From Oryzias latipes (lineage: Eukaryota; Chordata; Actinopteri; Beloniformes; Adrianichthyidae), in assembly GCF_002234675.1 (NCBI RefSeq), contig NC_019862.2, forward strand, positions 26,548,707-26,612,706: DNA of 64,000 nt. The letters run 5' to 3'. Within the stretch, counting starts at the first letter, position 1. Every line of letters begins with the position of its first letter. The notes under the pieces were generated by a model that had not been told where the DNA came from, did no database searches, and saw only the letters and a list, made by a program, of their open reading frames with translations. A program made the position numbers and the translations under genes. Shown piece after piece: positions 1 to 13,213 of the stretch.

Positions 1-603
1 CACACTCAAATGTTATAAACACACCTGCTAGCTGCAAAAATGTCCACCTGTCGACATGTACACAAAACAGATAGTGTTCACACGCATACTTATGCCTTAA
101 AACCAACTAGTGTGAAATATTTCAGTCATTCAGTCATGCAAACTGTTAGTGCAAAGGTGAGTTAACACCAGTGCTCAGGTGAGTGTTTATGTTCTTCTAA
201 AATGGATGGTGGAATGTGAAAAGAAGGAAGGAGAGTGCCCAGCCATCCCCACCCCAAGACCCCCACAGCAGCGGCAGCCGGAATCCCCCCAACGCCACAC
301 GGGAACCGGCAGGGAACAACCGCCGCCCGGGCGACCAAGCCCGCCACCCAGGCCAGGGCCAGCAGGGCCGCCGCAAGGCCCCCAGAGCCAGAGGCCAGGG
401 ACGCACGGAGGGAAAGAGAGCGCCACCCCAGCCCAACCAGGAGAGCAGCCCCCCCGCCGCGCCGGGAGAACCCAACGCAGGGCCCCACCGGAGAAGGACG
501 CCCACAGCCCCAAACGAGCACCCCACCACCACCCAGGAGTTCCGGGCATCCCCCCGCCCCAACCCCAGGTACGAGCCAGGACCCCCCAAGGGAGACCCGC
601 TCC
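1..603. repeat. GC-rich repeat 'family B', copy 1
   Basis: It aligns by eye, with small indels, to 7596-8210. It opens with an AT-balanced leader (TGTCCACCTGTCGACATGTACAC) and then a very GC-rich, C-biased stretch (240-600). Long proline-rich frames are open on both strands, as composition alone predicts. It may be the GC-rich non-coding end of a retrotransposon. The copy is cut by the window edge. Confidence 0.8.
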
Positions 604-1440
604 GCACTCCAGGCAGCCACCCGCCCGGCCCACGGTTGGTCCAGGGAGGAGCGAGGCAGGGGCCCGCCGCCCCCGCCCAGGAGGGGGGAACCCCGGGGAA
701 AAAAGAGGGCCCACAAGGGGTGTTGTAAATATGGCCCGACCAGGCTCGGCCACAGTTGGAAATTTGGCGGGGCCCAGCACTCAGGAGCAAGGACCAGAAC
801 CCACCCCCCAGGGACCAGACACCCCCGGCTCAGATGTAATGTGAACCCCCCCACCGCGCGGAGAGAGCACCGCCGGGCCCAGGAAGCCGGCACCCCGGGG
901 ACACGGCCGCCGCTGCAAAGGGGCCCGTAGCCCCCACCAGGGAAGAGGCAGGGGACAGACGGACCCAGGTCCCACCTTCCTTGCAAAATGTGTGTGCGTG
1001 TATGTGTGTTTGAAAGGGTGTGTGTGTGCATGTGTGTGTGTTTATGTTGGGATGTATATATTGAGGGGGGAGGGGTGTGTGTACTAAGGGGGGTGCGGTT
1101 AAAATTGGCGGGTAGGGCACTAAGGGGACATCTCCTGATTACTCACAGTGATGTCCCCTCACCCTCCCCACCAAGGGGCCCTAAATGTCTAAGGTGCGGT
1201 TAAAATTGGCGGGTAGGGTGCTAGGAGGACATCCGCTGCTTGCTGGCAGTGATGTCCAAGCACCCCCCCTACCAAGGGCCCTACATGTCTAAGGTGCAAA
1301 TAAAACCGAAAGAGGGGGGGCCCACTCCATACAGCAACCACAGGAGGGGGGCCACTGCCTAGTAAACCCCCCCCCAAGGCTCATCGTAGGCTAAGCCCCC
1401 CACCCCCTCACCCTATTATGAAGTTGAGGGGGTATGAGTA
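604..1440. repeat. Continuation of family B copy 1, with GT-rich tract
   Basis: GC-rich DNA to about 975 is followed by a GT-rich tract (980-1060) and a G-rich region with a tandem 101-bp unit. I see no gene. Confidence 0.55.
1093..1308. repeat. Tandem repeat of a 100-101-bp unit (2.15 copies)
   Basis: Units 1093-1193 and 1194-1293 both read GTGCGGTTAAAATTGGCGGG and end CTAARTGTCTAAG or a close variant. A partial third unit begins at 1294. Confidence 0.9.
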
Positions 1441-2289
1441 TGAGTGTTATTGAGTTTTAAAGGGGGCCAGGCATTTTGAAATAAGCAGAGAGAGAAAAAT
1501 TCTACTTCCCCTAGTGGAAAAATAATGAACTACAGAGCAGAAAACATGGACCAAGTGATACACTTTACAATGTGTTTTTAGGGGTGTTTGGATCATGCTA
1601 CTAAGATAGGGATCTCAGAAATGTATGTATTAAACATGATACAAATGGACATATAGGGATCAAGTAACAGAGATGCATGCAGATGTCCTCAACCATTTGT
1701 CTTTTTTACTTTGTGTCATTCTTTCCCCAAGACCATCGGTGTCTCCTCTTGCCACGTTTCCTGCAGTTTATTTTCTGCAGCCTATCTCCCTATTTGTCTT
1801 CTCTTTAGCTTTCTGCTCCACCTGCCTTATCTCTGCTCGTCTTTCTGGCAGGTGCAGCAATTCTATTAACTGCTGTCACTTCTGTGAGGATGGGTCAGAT
1901 ACCGCAGTAGAGCCATCTTCACTTGGCACTTAATGCTGAATAAGGGCGGAAAGTCTGGAGACAGCAAGAAGAAAGGATGACGAGCAGATGGGGAGTTGAT
2001 CTATCTTCTGCACACAGCAGGTGTGTGGCAGCTTATCTAATTCTGTCAAACATGCATCTGTAGATTTGCTTGTGCAAATATTGCTTCGTGTTTCTGAGCA
2101 GCGACTGCTTTACTTCCACTTGGTTTGCGGAGAGTTGCTGTGGCCGAGGGCGTCCTGGAGGAGCAGACATGGTCCGCCGAGCCAGAATGCCACGCCTGGT
2201 CTCTGCTGCCAGCTCAGACGAACCTCAATTGATCCTGACAGCTTAGTGTGTCACCAGGTCACAAAAACATGTCTCAGTACACTCAACAA
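1441..2289. other. Gene-free stretch
   Basis: Nothing recognisable. The short open frames at 1673-1933 and 2021-2410 lack protein-like composition or splice context. Confidence 0.5.
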
Positions 2290-3105
2290 TGCAATAGGGT
2301 CTTTTATTCTACGTTCCCAGCGGTTATTTAATCATGATTATGCCACTTTTAGCCTAAATCCAAAAGCTTCTGTCATTTTCTGGGACATGGTTTCTGCAAA
2401 GTGGCAGTAGTTCATTAGAAATTTGCTTCGAGTTTGTGCGGAGAAAGGTCTACGTTCGAATCCCCTCCCCACCTACTTACCAAAAAACTACATAGTACGG
2501 GACCAGCTAGTGGCCTGGATTTAAACAGCAATTTGGACACCAATACTCACAACTTTTTTCTTTTTTTGTGGAAAATATGATGTCACAGATTTCGCAAAGA
2601 GAAAACCTTATCAAATTACAATGACTGTTTATAAATCCACTGTGTTCTGTAGGAGAAAACGTTGAGGGTTTATTAAAAAATACATTTCAACTTTTTTTGT
2701 TCTCCAAAAATTGTTCAAACACAATGCATTGTGGTCTATATTCCCCAATCTAGTGGGCATCGATGCAAGGTGACTTGGTTTTGGAAATGTACATTCAGAC
2801 AGCACCAAAAAATGACGTACTGCAGTAAACTACAGTACTTAGTAAAACGTACTGCATATAGTATACTATAACAAAAAGTAGTGAAGGAATTTGGACATAA
2901 CCTACAACAGCAGTCATTTCCCATCGTGCCTTTGTTTACACTTTCTCCTGCTAGCTTTTCACCCCCTCACAACCGCAACATAATATTAGCGGTGCAACCA
3001 AAATGGCGAGCAATATTGGAGCTATCCAGCCGTACAGTTCTGAGCCAGATGCCAGCTCAGACGAGGAGAGAACAGAGACGTAAATGGATCTATTTGTCCA
3101 CAATT
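2290..3105 (+). repeat. Family A repeat, copy 1 (interrupted)
   Basis: It contains the family blocks TTTCTGCAAAGTGGCAGTAG, CTTTCTCCTGCTAGC, AAATGGCGAGCAATATTGGAGC and GGATCTATTTGTCCAC. The middle (about 2475-2885) is foreign: an AT-rich MITE-like stretch with CATAGTACG and TATAGTATACTATA near its ends. Confidence 0.75.
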
Positions 3106-5912
3106 TAAACTTAATTTGTTATATACTGGTATTCGTTTTTCATCATGAGTGGGCCACTAAAAGCCAGAACCTGAACATGTTGATTATTTGAAAGCTGCCA
3201 ACCTCAATATTTCTCAGCCACAACAAGATTGGAGTTGATCACATGATCAGGTTTGTACATTCAATTGTCCTTTTCTGTCGTTGGAGCTCATTGGGTTTAA
3301 CCTTGCATTGCCTCCTAGTAGATGTAAAGGAAAAAAACATGTAAATTGAAATACTTCCAAGCCCATTTTGAAACTTCTCCTCTTGCAAACATTAAACTGT
3401 TAACATTTGAAGCAATGTTTACCTTTAATAGCAAAAAAACAAAAAAACTGGGGCCGTGTTTTCTACATCTGGCAGACATGGAAGCACGTTTAATGCATAT
3501 TCAGTGCAAAACTACAGAAATGGGGTGACAAAAATGCATCAAGAAAATCTTCACATAAAGACAAAGGAGTTTTCTCCAAAGAGAAAAAGACCCCAGCAGA
3601 CACATGACCTTTTGACCTCTGGTGCTATGACGACTCTCCCTCCAGGACTGGAGACGAAGTGACAGGAAAAAAAGAGGACTGCCCCTGTGGGGGCTTTCTG
3701 CAGACATTTAAGGCGGAATTCCTGTACCAGCTTGGGAACAACAACAGGAGGAAAGAGAAACATCTGAAGCAGAATCTGAAATATGGTCTTAACCTGTCCA
3801 ACTTACATCTGGCAGGGGCTCAGAGGTGGAGCGAGGATCTGTGCTGAGCGGTGGCAGAGGGGGAACCAGCTAGATGAAACCTCAGAATAGCAGCTCAGCG
3901 CTCCTTTAATAGAGCTCGTCTTCCTCTGAGACGAACAGCTCATTACCGCAGGACTGCCCCCGAGGATCCTGTGTCCCCCATCAGCAGCTCCTCAGCCTCT
4001 TCCCAACACGACCTAACACTAAACAAGGAGCCATTTACACATCCTTTCCGCTCAAAGATGTCTGCAGTTCGCCTTAATTTTTTCTCCCCAACATTAAAGT
4101 GGTTTTCACATGTCTTTCGGTAAAATCCCACACAGCTGCACTCATGCTCCCTTCCTCTGTACCGTCCGTCCCCTCGCAGGGCGGCCTTTGTCGACACCTT
4201 TCCTGATTTGGCAGCTTGATGAGAATTCCCCAACTTAATCTCTTCAGTTTCCTTACTTAACTCTCCCAGGGGCTTCTGAGATCTAACACACAGAAATGAC
4301 TGGATCGTGAGTGTGCAGGTACTTGCTTTGTTAATAAGGTCTCCTCTTTTTTATATGTTGAATGTCATATTTCGTGTAGGTGCTGGATCGTCTTAACTCA
4401 CACCAGAGCCCAAGATGCATCCTCAGAATAAAAACTCTTTAGCATTTCCACTGAATTTGAGAAAAGATCTCCATCCCATGATCTCCCATAATAGAAAAAG
4501 ACCCCATTCTATAAACTTCCTTTTTATCTTTCTGTATCAGTAAACTGATATGTAATTATGACTCATGGAAGCACATAAGTGAAGAAGGAACATTTAGTTC
4601 AAACCATATGGATGTTTTTCAAGCCAATGCTGCAAATTCCTGTTTAATTTGAATACATGTGGTCTGGTTTAAGTCTGTGCCACACAGGGAAGAGTGCAAG
4701 CAGAGCTTGATGAATCATGACATGATAGACCAGACTCAGAAGAACCAACGTAAATGTGAAAAATTAAAAGAAATAGATCAAATAAACTTGTTTACAGTGG
4801 AAAAGGCTTCTAAAGGATTATTTATGAATTAACACTCCAATGATGGATGAACTCTGTCAGGAAGAGTTGGATCTTACTTTACGATGAGCATCAGTGACAA
4901 ATCAGAGTCAAGGTTGAATCATTTACTCAGAGCTAAATGATATTTTAAGGAATATTCTAAGACGTTGGTTTTCCAAAGGAAACAAATGTACGCTCGATTA
5001 ACTTTACCAACACTTTAATAAAAAAGAAGAAGCAAATTTTCAACTGTATTCTCTGGTTTAACGTACGTTTTAAAATGTGTGTGCATTTATATGGGTTCCT
5101 CACTGACTGGGCACAAGTGCTGCACATGTGATATGCAAGTTTCAGAAGATGTCCATAGGATGTCCATAGTAGTTACACTCGCATGCGCGTAGGAAAAAAT
5201 TTGCTCATATATTTTAGCCTTTCAAGCTCACCAAGCAATCCACGACTGTGACATTTCTTCCATATGAGCAGTTGTGACTAAGGGGGTCTGCTACCTGTGG
5301 CTCCGGAGACACATGCGGCTCATTTACCCCTTCATTATGGCTCTTTAGCTTTAAAAAAAAAGCTAATATTTTTAATAAGTAACAGGTTAGTAATCTGAGA
5401 GGATGTATTATATTTTGAAAGAAACTTGTATGTGCTGTTGTCTAGTAAAAGAAACTGAAATTGTTCTATATTGAAAAATATTACACTGATGTGATGTTAT
5501 TATTTTAAACATTTAAAGGCTAAATTTTACAAATGAGAAATAAAGAAATAAGAAATAAAGTGTACTTTTCCAAATGGTGAAGCGGAACTTTGCTGCACTT
5601 GTAAGGTTTTGATCAGTAAAAAACTGGACCAAATGGTTCTTTTCCATTAAAGGTTGCAGACTCATGGACTAAGACATACTTTTTGGTTTCAGAATTTCTT
5701 TTATAGAGAACTCTCCTTATCTTAGTTTTCCAGAAGAGACCACATGAGCGGGTATCCCTTGAGCAAAAGGAGTCAGTTCCCAGCATCAACCGAAATATTT
5801 GGCTACTGTTTGAAAACTTTCTATGAATTCTTGGTTCAGTTGAGGTAAAAGACACACAGGTAAGTAATGACAGACGTCTCTACACGAAATACTTACTACT
5901 TCAGGGCTCTAA
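3106..5912. other. Gene-free AT-rich stretch
   Basis: No exon-like pattern or recognisable repeat apart from short homopolymers. The open frames near 3940-4230 and 5613-5855 have no supporting features. Confidence 0.5.
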
Positions 5913-6172
5913 AGTAGTGGCGGAGCTAGAACATTTTATATGGGAGCGGGCAGATGTATTTATTGTTAATTTAGTTTACTGTAAATTAAAAGGCAATTAA
6001 ATGTTTATTTTATTTTCATTGTTGTTTTTGCAATGCTTGCAAAGCATGTATGGAAAATATCTTAACCTTTGCCAATTAGGATATTGATATTGCCACATAA
6101 ATTGAAGGGCAAAGCTTTTTTTTTGGGGGGGGGGGTGCCCTGTTGCCCCCTCATAGCTCCTCCCCTGTGCTA
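5913..6172. mobile_element. Possible hAT-like MITE
   Basis: AGTGGCGGAGCTAGAAC at the left and ATAGCTCCTCCCCTGTGCTA at the right are imperfect inverted repeats around an AT-rich, non-coding core. The target duplication is unclear. Confidence 0.4.
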
Positions 6173-7234
6173 AAATAAAAACTTTTTAAAAAGATTATGA
6201 AGATTATAAAAAAGACTTTAAGGTCTTGAACAAAGCTCTTGAACAAGGTGGAAGATGCTGCAGTGGATTTCTGGAGTAAATGGAGTAAACAGCTTCAAAC
6301 TGCATCTCCTACAACGGAAACTCCTCCACCCTTTTGGGAAATGAAAAACTGTTTACTGTTACAACACATTTTTGTCCAAACGCAAATAAAGAAGAGATCC
6401 TCACACGCCCTTCGCACAGAAGGTGCTTGCTCAGCTCCTGTGGTTCTGTAGCAGTGCTGGTGTGATGGATGGCCTCTTGAACCTGTTCCAGGTGAAGGTG
6501 TAGCCCGACTCCCGCCAGGAGACTCTGAATACAGCAGAGCAGCAACCTATACGCAGGGCAGTGAAATCATGCATCATAATGGAAAAGCTCATCCGGATCA
6601 AGCTGCAAGTGAAGCTTGACACCAGCAGCGCTCTGGCAAAAACTCAGGGACTCGCAACACTTTCCAGCACTGCTCCTTTGCAGATGCTGCAGTGTGGCAA
6701 TGAGTTTGACTGCGTCATTAATTGCCTCCTAAGAGAGCAGCCCGTCTCTGCCTTTCTCTAATAACCCCCGTGAAGACTTCCCACCTTCACCACGGAAAGA
6801 TGATGCAAACAACGCAAAGGTTGAAGCCGTCCGAGGAAGGGTGCCACGTCTAAGCTAAAATTGCACGTCATAAATTGTTCAAATGGACAGCACATGTGAC
6901 CCTCTTAACCTCAAATTAACTCACCTGATTAACCAATAAAGAAGAGAGGCAATAAAAAAAGGAAGAGAACACTTCAAAAGACAAAGGTAAACCTCTATGG
7001 ATCACAGCAACATAGAGCAAAAAGAAATGAAAGATTGTTATTTTTATGACCCAGAATATCTTCACTATGAGATTGTGCACAATTTAGCAGCCCTGGTGAT
7101 CAAGCACATGAGTAAAAAAAAAAAAAAACAATCACAAAGGCTTCATAAAATGAGATGAGACACATTTCCTTTAAGTTATTTAGAGTAAATGAGCCCCTAA
7201 TGCAGAAATCATTTTCTTTTTTTCTTTTTTTTTA

Positions 7235-8210
7235 ACTTGTCCTGTCCAACAGCTGGGCAGACAGATGAGAACTGAGGGCCTCTTGTGTTGGACATATTTT
7301 ACTTTAACAATAGGGGTTATTAATCTTCAGACAAACCAAAGGTATGTCTGAATAAACCCCTCTTGTAATTGAGGCCAAACTTTATTAATTTCAATCATGT
7401 TTGAAAATCTTTGGTGTTGGACCGGACGGAAAAGGAAAGGAGGGAAGAAGAAAGAGGGATGTTAGAGGGGGGGGGGGGATAGTGGGAGGGGGGGGATAAG
7501 ACCATGAAGCAGCATAGAGCAGACAGGTTTACTGGTTGTTTATCATTACGGTAAGGTTCAAATGTAGTACAAAAAGGGCGGGGCCTGCGCACACACACAC
7601 TGAAATGTTATCAACACACCTGCTAGCTGCAAAAATGTCCACATGTCAACATGTACACAAAACAGATAGTGTTCACACACGCATACCTATGCCTTTGAAC
7701 CAACTAGTGTGAAATCTTTCATTCATTCAATCATGCAAACTATTAGTGCAAAGGTGAGCTAACACCTGTGCTCAGGTGAGTGTTTATGTTCTTCTAAAAT
7801 GGATGGTTGAATGTGAAAAGAAGGAGGAGGAGCGCCCAGCCACCCCCACACCCAGACCCCCGCCGCAGCAGCAGCGGCAGCCGGAACCCCCCAACGCCAC
7901 ATGGCAGCAGGCAGGGAACAACCGCCGCCCGGGCGACCAAATCCGCCACCCAGGCCAGGGCCAGCAGGACCGCCGCGAGGCCCCGAGAGCCAGAGTGCAG
8001 GGAAGCACAGGGGAAAGAGAGCGGTGCCCCAGCCCAACCAAGAGAGCAGCCCCCCCCCCCCCGCCGCACCAGAAGAGCCCAACGCAGGGCCCCACCCGAG
8101 AAGGGCACCCACAGCCCTAGACGAGCACCCCATCACCACCCAGGAGTTCCGGGCATCCCCCCGCCCCAACCCCAGGTACGAGCCAGGACCCCCCAAGGGA
8201 GACCCACTCC
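7235..8210. repeat. GC-rich repeat 'family B', copy 2
   Basis: The segment 7596-8210 matches 1-603. It is preceded by a leader (7235-7595, starting near ACTTGTCCTGTCCAACAGC) that lies outside the window for copy 1. The match stops abruptly at CCCACTCC (8210), where copy 1 continues for another 800 bp, so this copy is truncated. Confidence 0.8.
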
Positions 8211-8652
8211 ACTGCAGAAATCATTTTAAATCTAGGTTCCTGGTATTTATTTACATGCAGCAACTTTGTATCATGCAGTCCAGCAGTTTTCCAGTGAAGG
8301 AGTTGGTAATCTCTAAAAAAAACACCAGTACTCTCAAGTAAAACTCTGTAAAAAATACATGTTTACCGCAATTGTCAGACTGCCTTATATAAATGTTTGG
8401 ACAAAATCATTTTTCCACTCTTATCTTGTGAGAATAAGATGACTGATGGTAAACTTTCCAAAAATTGTGCTCAAGAAGAGCAAAAACATGAATATTATTA
8501 TTACAGAAGCCATAAAAAATTGTGATTTGAAAACTACTTGAATAAGAGTAAAAAAGTAAATGGTTAAAAACATATACCCTACTATTTCGTGTTATTTTAA
8601 ATAATTTATACATCCTGGCTTTTTCAGATTTTGAAATAGAAACTAGAATTAT

Positions 8653-8897
8653 TTGGTAAATGACGGATACTTACCGTATATAGCGCTTTTCTACCTACAA
8701 GACCCAAAGTGCTTTACAGTCACAGACCCATTCACACACACATTCACACACTGGTGCCGCCAACCTACCACCAGAGGCGAGGTGGGTTTCAGTGTCCGAC
8801 TCAAGGACACTTCGAGACATGGGTGTGCAAGGCGGGAATCGAACCTGCAATATAATGATCATGGGTCGACCACCCTACCGCTGCACCACGGCTGCCC
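8653..8897 (-). repeat. tRNA-derived SINE, nearly full-length
   Basis: Read on the minus strand it starts GGGCAGCCGTGGTGCAGCGG and has a good B box (GGTTCGATTCCC). It then has the GTCCTTGAGTCGGACAC block and a 3' end with GTAGAAAAGCGCTATAT. It belongs to the same family as the copy at 22499, and its 3' end recurs at 28716. Confidence 0.82.
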
Positions 8898-11800
8898 CAA
8901 TTTGTTAATTTGTATACATTTAAAGTCCTCTTGTTTCCAATCTATTTGGTGCATCAAAGTTTTCACTGAAGTAAAGTAAAAGTGAATGTGATGCAGAGTA
9001 TTTCAATCCAATATGTTGGGTGATAACTGATAATCATTATTTAATTTTAAAGCTTATTTATTTCAAATATTTTGCATCTGATCCTTTTGTTTTGCCAGTT
9101 ATGATGAATTTTAAGTATTAAATATTGTTGCAACCCCTTCATCCATCACTGCTGCATCAGTGAACACTGGATCTGATGTTTTTTTATTGTAGTTGTTAAA
9201 GTTATATTTTCTAGTTAAAATCTTCGTATTTTCCAATACTTACCTGCCAAATCTACTGTGCATCCTTAGAACGAACATCGACATATTTTACCAAAAAAAA
9301 AAAAAAATTTACTAAAAAAGAAGTCATCAAATGAATGCAGTTCATGGAGCTTAGTAATGCATGTTTTTTTCATCTTAAAACAAAAAGTATAGAAAAGTGG
9401 TGTCATAAATTGTCATAAAAATGTAATCATTTATTGTTACCCCCCCTATGCATGTCTACCACATGTAAAGCAAAACTACCTGCTTACTGGAGCTTCCCAA
9501 AAGTCCAGATATTTTTAAACTTACAGACAATCCTTGTCATGCTTTCAGCTAAAACAAAATTCTTGTATCTCATTAGTTCACATGTGAATGTTGTAAATTG
9601 GAGAACTGAACTCACAAAGATTGTTTAAAGAACATCTTAAGAACTGGCTGATGGTGCATCAGACATGTCAACATATATAACTTATTAATACTCAGAGTTT
9701 GATATTGCCTCTATACATGTCTGCATGTTGAAATCTGCAATGTAGTCAATTTGTTTACAATTTTACCAAGTTATTGTCAACCAATGGCTCATTTGTGTTT
9801 ACCTTTCATTGTCATGATGCTAATTTGTTTTTTATTTTCAAATGTTATGTGTTTTAACGAATTTTTATGTTTTTAGGGAGATATTTTAATCATCAGTCCA
9901 GGGACAGCAGATGAAAAATTGCTTTGTAGCTAACTCCGGTACATAGGCACCAATGCATTTTAATCTGCAATGTCACTGTCAAATACATGAACAAATAAAT
10001 AAATACATCTAATAAATCATTAGAGCTTTAATTTCAACAGTAGCGTTTATTTCCGGCTGACTGCTGATATCAGCAGGTGGTCACTTCAATCAAATCTTAA
10101 CATTTCTGCCAGTATTATCACAAGGCCTGTACTTTACTTTGCTACTGATATCACTGCATTTTATAACAGTTATTTCAAAACAATTATTTTCTAAAGATAG
10201 CAGCTATTTTATTAAGGCTCCCTAGTTAATAAAGCAACCACAAAAAGTGTTTTTTTGGTCATTTGTCAGATTTGAGTGTTTTAACAGAAGTGCTCTCCAG
10301 CTGCGTTCAGCTCCAGCACTCTATTTATAAAGAGTGCATGAAGCGTGGGAGGAGAGCATTGTGTCAATATTTCAATATTTTAGAAAGTTAAAACTATAGC
10401 AGTGTTATTCCAATAAGTGAGGAGGCTGGAAATCCCTGTGTGGAAACGCACAAAGACGCACACCAACACACACTGTGGCCTGGCCTATTATCGTCCCCAT
10501 TTAAAATGCTAATTTCCACTCTCCCGAAGGTACCAAACTGTGTTTGAAATTATATTGCTTCTGATAGCAGGTCAGTGTGGGCCTAATGAATTCATGCTTT
10601 CTCCCGTTACACTTACTGATGCTGACTGTTGGACGCTTGGTGCTCAGGGAACTCTTAAATCTGAAAGTGAAGACCACAGTCTCCTCTTGCCTGCTTGGAT
10701 GTGGTTCTACATCAGCTGGTCACCATCTACATTACAAGGGATACTTTACTTGGTAATTCTTACTCACCTACCAGCAGACTATAGCGAGAGGCTGGAAGGT
10801 GAGACTGGGTTTTCATGTCGCACACCTTCTGTCCAACACAATATTGAAACTGGCTTCAACAGGTCAACTGCAACACGGGTTGATACAGCTGTAGCTGTGA
10901 GATTGGAGATAAATGCCCCTGCACTGGCAAAAAAAATTGCCCATAGGGTTCTGCAGAGAGAGATAGGGAGAAAAGATGACAATATCAAAAGAGTGAGAGT
11001 TAACTTGACTTTTCTTCTATTTTCTCTACTTTTACCATCAAAGGATTAATTGCTTGAAGGAGCAAAAAATAGAAGATAAAAAAGGCGGGCAAAAATGTAA
11101 GGACTTTTCTTCTGATAATCTCTACTGGGGACGTGCAGAATAGGAATAATCTCATTTAGGGGAAGATTTAGAGTTCATCTGCAGCTGTGATGTAATGTTT
11201 TATGCATAGCTATGAATTAACTAATGAAGGTGTGGTGCCACGTGAACCTTACTTAAAGCTTGGCACAGAGCATTTGATGGATGGAACTCAGTGCAATCAT
11301 TCATAAGGAAAGCGGGGAAGTCCTCCCATACGTTCCTGTGCAGAGCATTGTTTTCATTGCAAGAAATAATTCATCAGCTTTGTTTTGGACCTTGCGCTAG
11401 CAAAGCATCATGTGCAGGTGCTTGTTTTTTTTATCCTCATTAGTCACAGTCATTGGATCCTCTTTTTTGGACTATACCACAATGCATCTGGAAGGTTTTC
11501 AATGCATGCCACCTGAATCCTGAATCAAGCAAAGTCCAAAAAACTTTTAACTGAAGTTTTTTTCCTGTGGTACCTTTTATTGTTGTCTTCGAGGCTGCCG
11601 TTTTCAAAGGAAAAAATATTACATTCCCAGGGCAAAAATGTTGATTTTCAAATAATAGATCTATTTTTCAGGAAAAAAAAAAACCTCAGTACAGCACTAT
11701 TTAATTTAACCATTTGTTTAAAGTAAATGTGTTAAAAAGAAAAACATGCAAGAAAATCCAATAATCTTTATGTGCAAGAACTCAAGCTGCCCTGACAAAA

Positions 11801-12747
11801 AATATTTAATAATGAATAAAATAAAAAAAAGAAGAGTAGAAAAATACATTACAAATGTTGCTGAAGACGTTACCGGACATCAACAGTTTGCAGTTAAACT
11901 ATTTCAGTCTGTGATTAAACGACTATATGCTATGTTGTGTCTCATCCTTCCTCTGTTTCTCCTCCAAACTAGGCAGATTACTCCACCTTCTTTTCTGATG
12001 AACCCTATGACAAATGACTGCAGGGTAAATTCAGAGGCAGAATACTAATTAATTATACTAAGACAAAAAAACAGATCAGAAGGCCCTTTTCACATTTTTA
12101 TTTGAAACTGTGTTTTCTTTCTTCTCATGACTACATTTTTGTCTTTTTACACAACAGCACAACCAGTATTGAACTGGAATGTTAACCACACACTCTGGAT
12201 GGCGTTCCTTTCCTCTCCGCTCTCATCTTCCAGCTCTGATGCTGGCCTTTCCCCTCTCATCTTGTTAGTTGATGTCTGTGGGCGGATATCGCTGCTTCAC
12301 TGATCCTCAACTCATGAAACGACACTCTTTTCCGCCTGTCTTTCTCCTCTTTTTCATCTTTGCCTAAAACCAACTGAGCCCAATATCATTTTTAGAAGAC
12401 GTAGAAGCTTTTTTTATCCATTAACTCGCAAAACTGCGACCACTTCACTTTAAACAGAAACAATCCATGAAGTTCAGTTTAACATTGATGGACTGATCCT
12501 CAATAGCAAGCAGGCGGAATGACGATCAATGTGACTGATATTTTTCCTCTGATTTTATGATGGAGTCAGCCTCAGAATTATGCTGATACATCATAAACTA
12601 ATCAATAACACTGAACAAGCCAAAGTTGTCTGTGTGGAACCACACTTTCTAGTTTGACAGTTAGCAACATTGATTTAATGAACGCTATGACAGCCGGACT
12701 GGATAGTGTACCAGTGAGGATTTTATACTGTCTACCTGGTTTCATTT
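8898..12747. other. Gene-free AT-rich stretch
   Basis: AT-rich DNA with poly(A/T) runs. The longest open frame (10540-11049) has no recognisable domain, neighbouring exons or family resemblance, so I do not call it a gene. Confidence 0.5.
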
Positions 12748-13213
12748 AAAGTCCCACTCTGATCATCCGTTGATTTATTCTAAAAGTGTTCTCTTTCAAA
12801 TATGATTTTGGTGCCAAATTCATAAGAATTGTGTCGCTTTCTATAACAGTTTCTTCAGAGCCTCAGTAGTTCATTAGAAATTCATCTCTCAGTTGTGGGC
12901 GGGACTGTTGGTGCAAAGCAAGGCCCCACCCCCCACTTCCCATCACCTTTCTGTTTACACACATCTCCCACTAGCTTACATCCCCTCACAACACCAACCT
13001 GACATTACTGTTGTTGACGAGGAAAACAAAGTTGTCCATGGATCTAGTCGTCTACAAGTGGATTCATCAGAATGGAGTGGAGCAGGGAGCTTGTGGCTTG
13101 AATAAAGAAATACTCAGAGGTGCATTTTTAAGCTTAATTTTCTTTATATATGTCCTCCATCATCAGAAAATGTCAAAACACTAAAAACAGGATTTTGGTT
13201 GGACTGGATCTTT
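12748..13213 (+). repeat. Family A repeat, copy 2 (cleanest ends)
   Basis: It starts AAAGTCCCACTCTGATCATC and ends TTTTGGTTGGACTGGATCTTT. Internal blocks are AGTAGTTCATTAGAAATTC, CACATCTCCCACTAGC, GTCTACAAGTGGATTCATC and TATATGTCCTCCATCATCAG. The ends are short inverted repeats, and there is no coding potential. Confidence 0.85.

Noticed and set aside
162..1120. Several long proline/glycine-rich open frames on both strands (and again at 7759-8341)
   Set aside because: They overlap in many frames, follow from the C-biased GC-rich repeat, and show no domain or splice context.
8820..8850. Possible tRNA gene from the GGTTCGATTCCC box on the minus strand
   Set aside because: No cloverleaf can be drawn; the box belongs to a tRNA-derived SINE with a recurring 3' body.
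10540..11049. 169-codon open frame
   Set aside because: No family resemblance, mixed composition, no neighbouring exons; it sits in AT-rich intergenic DNA.
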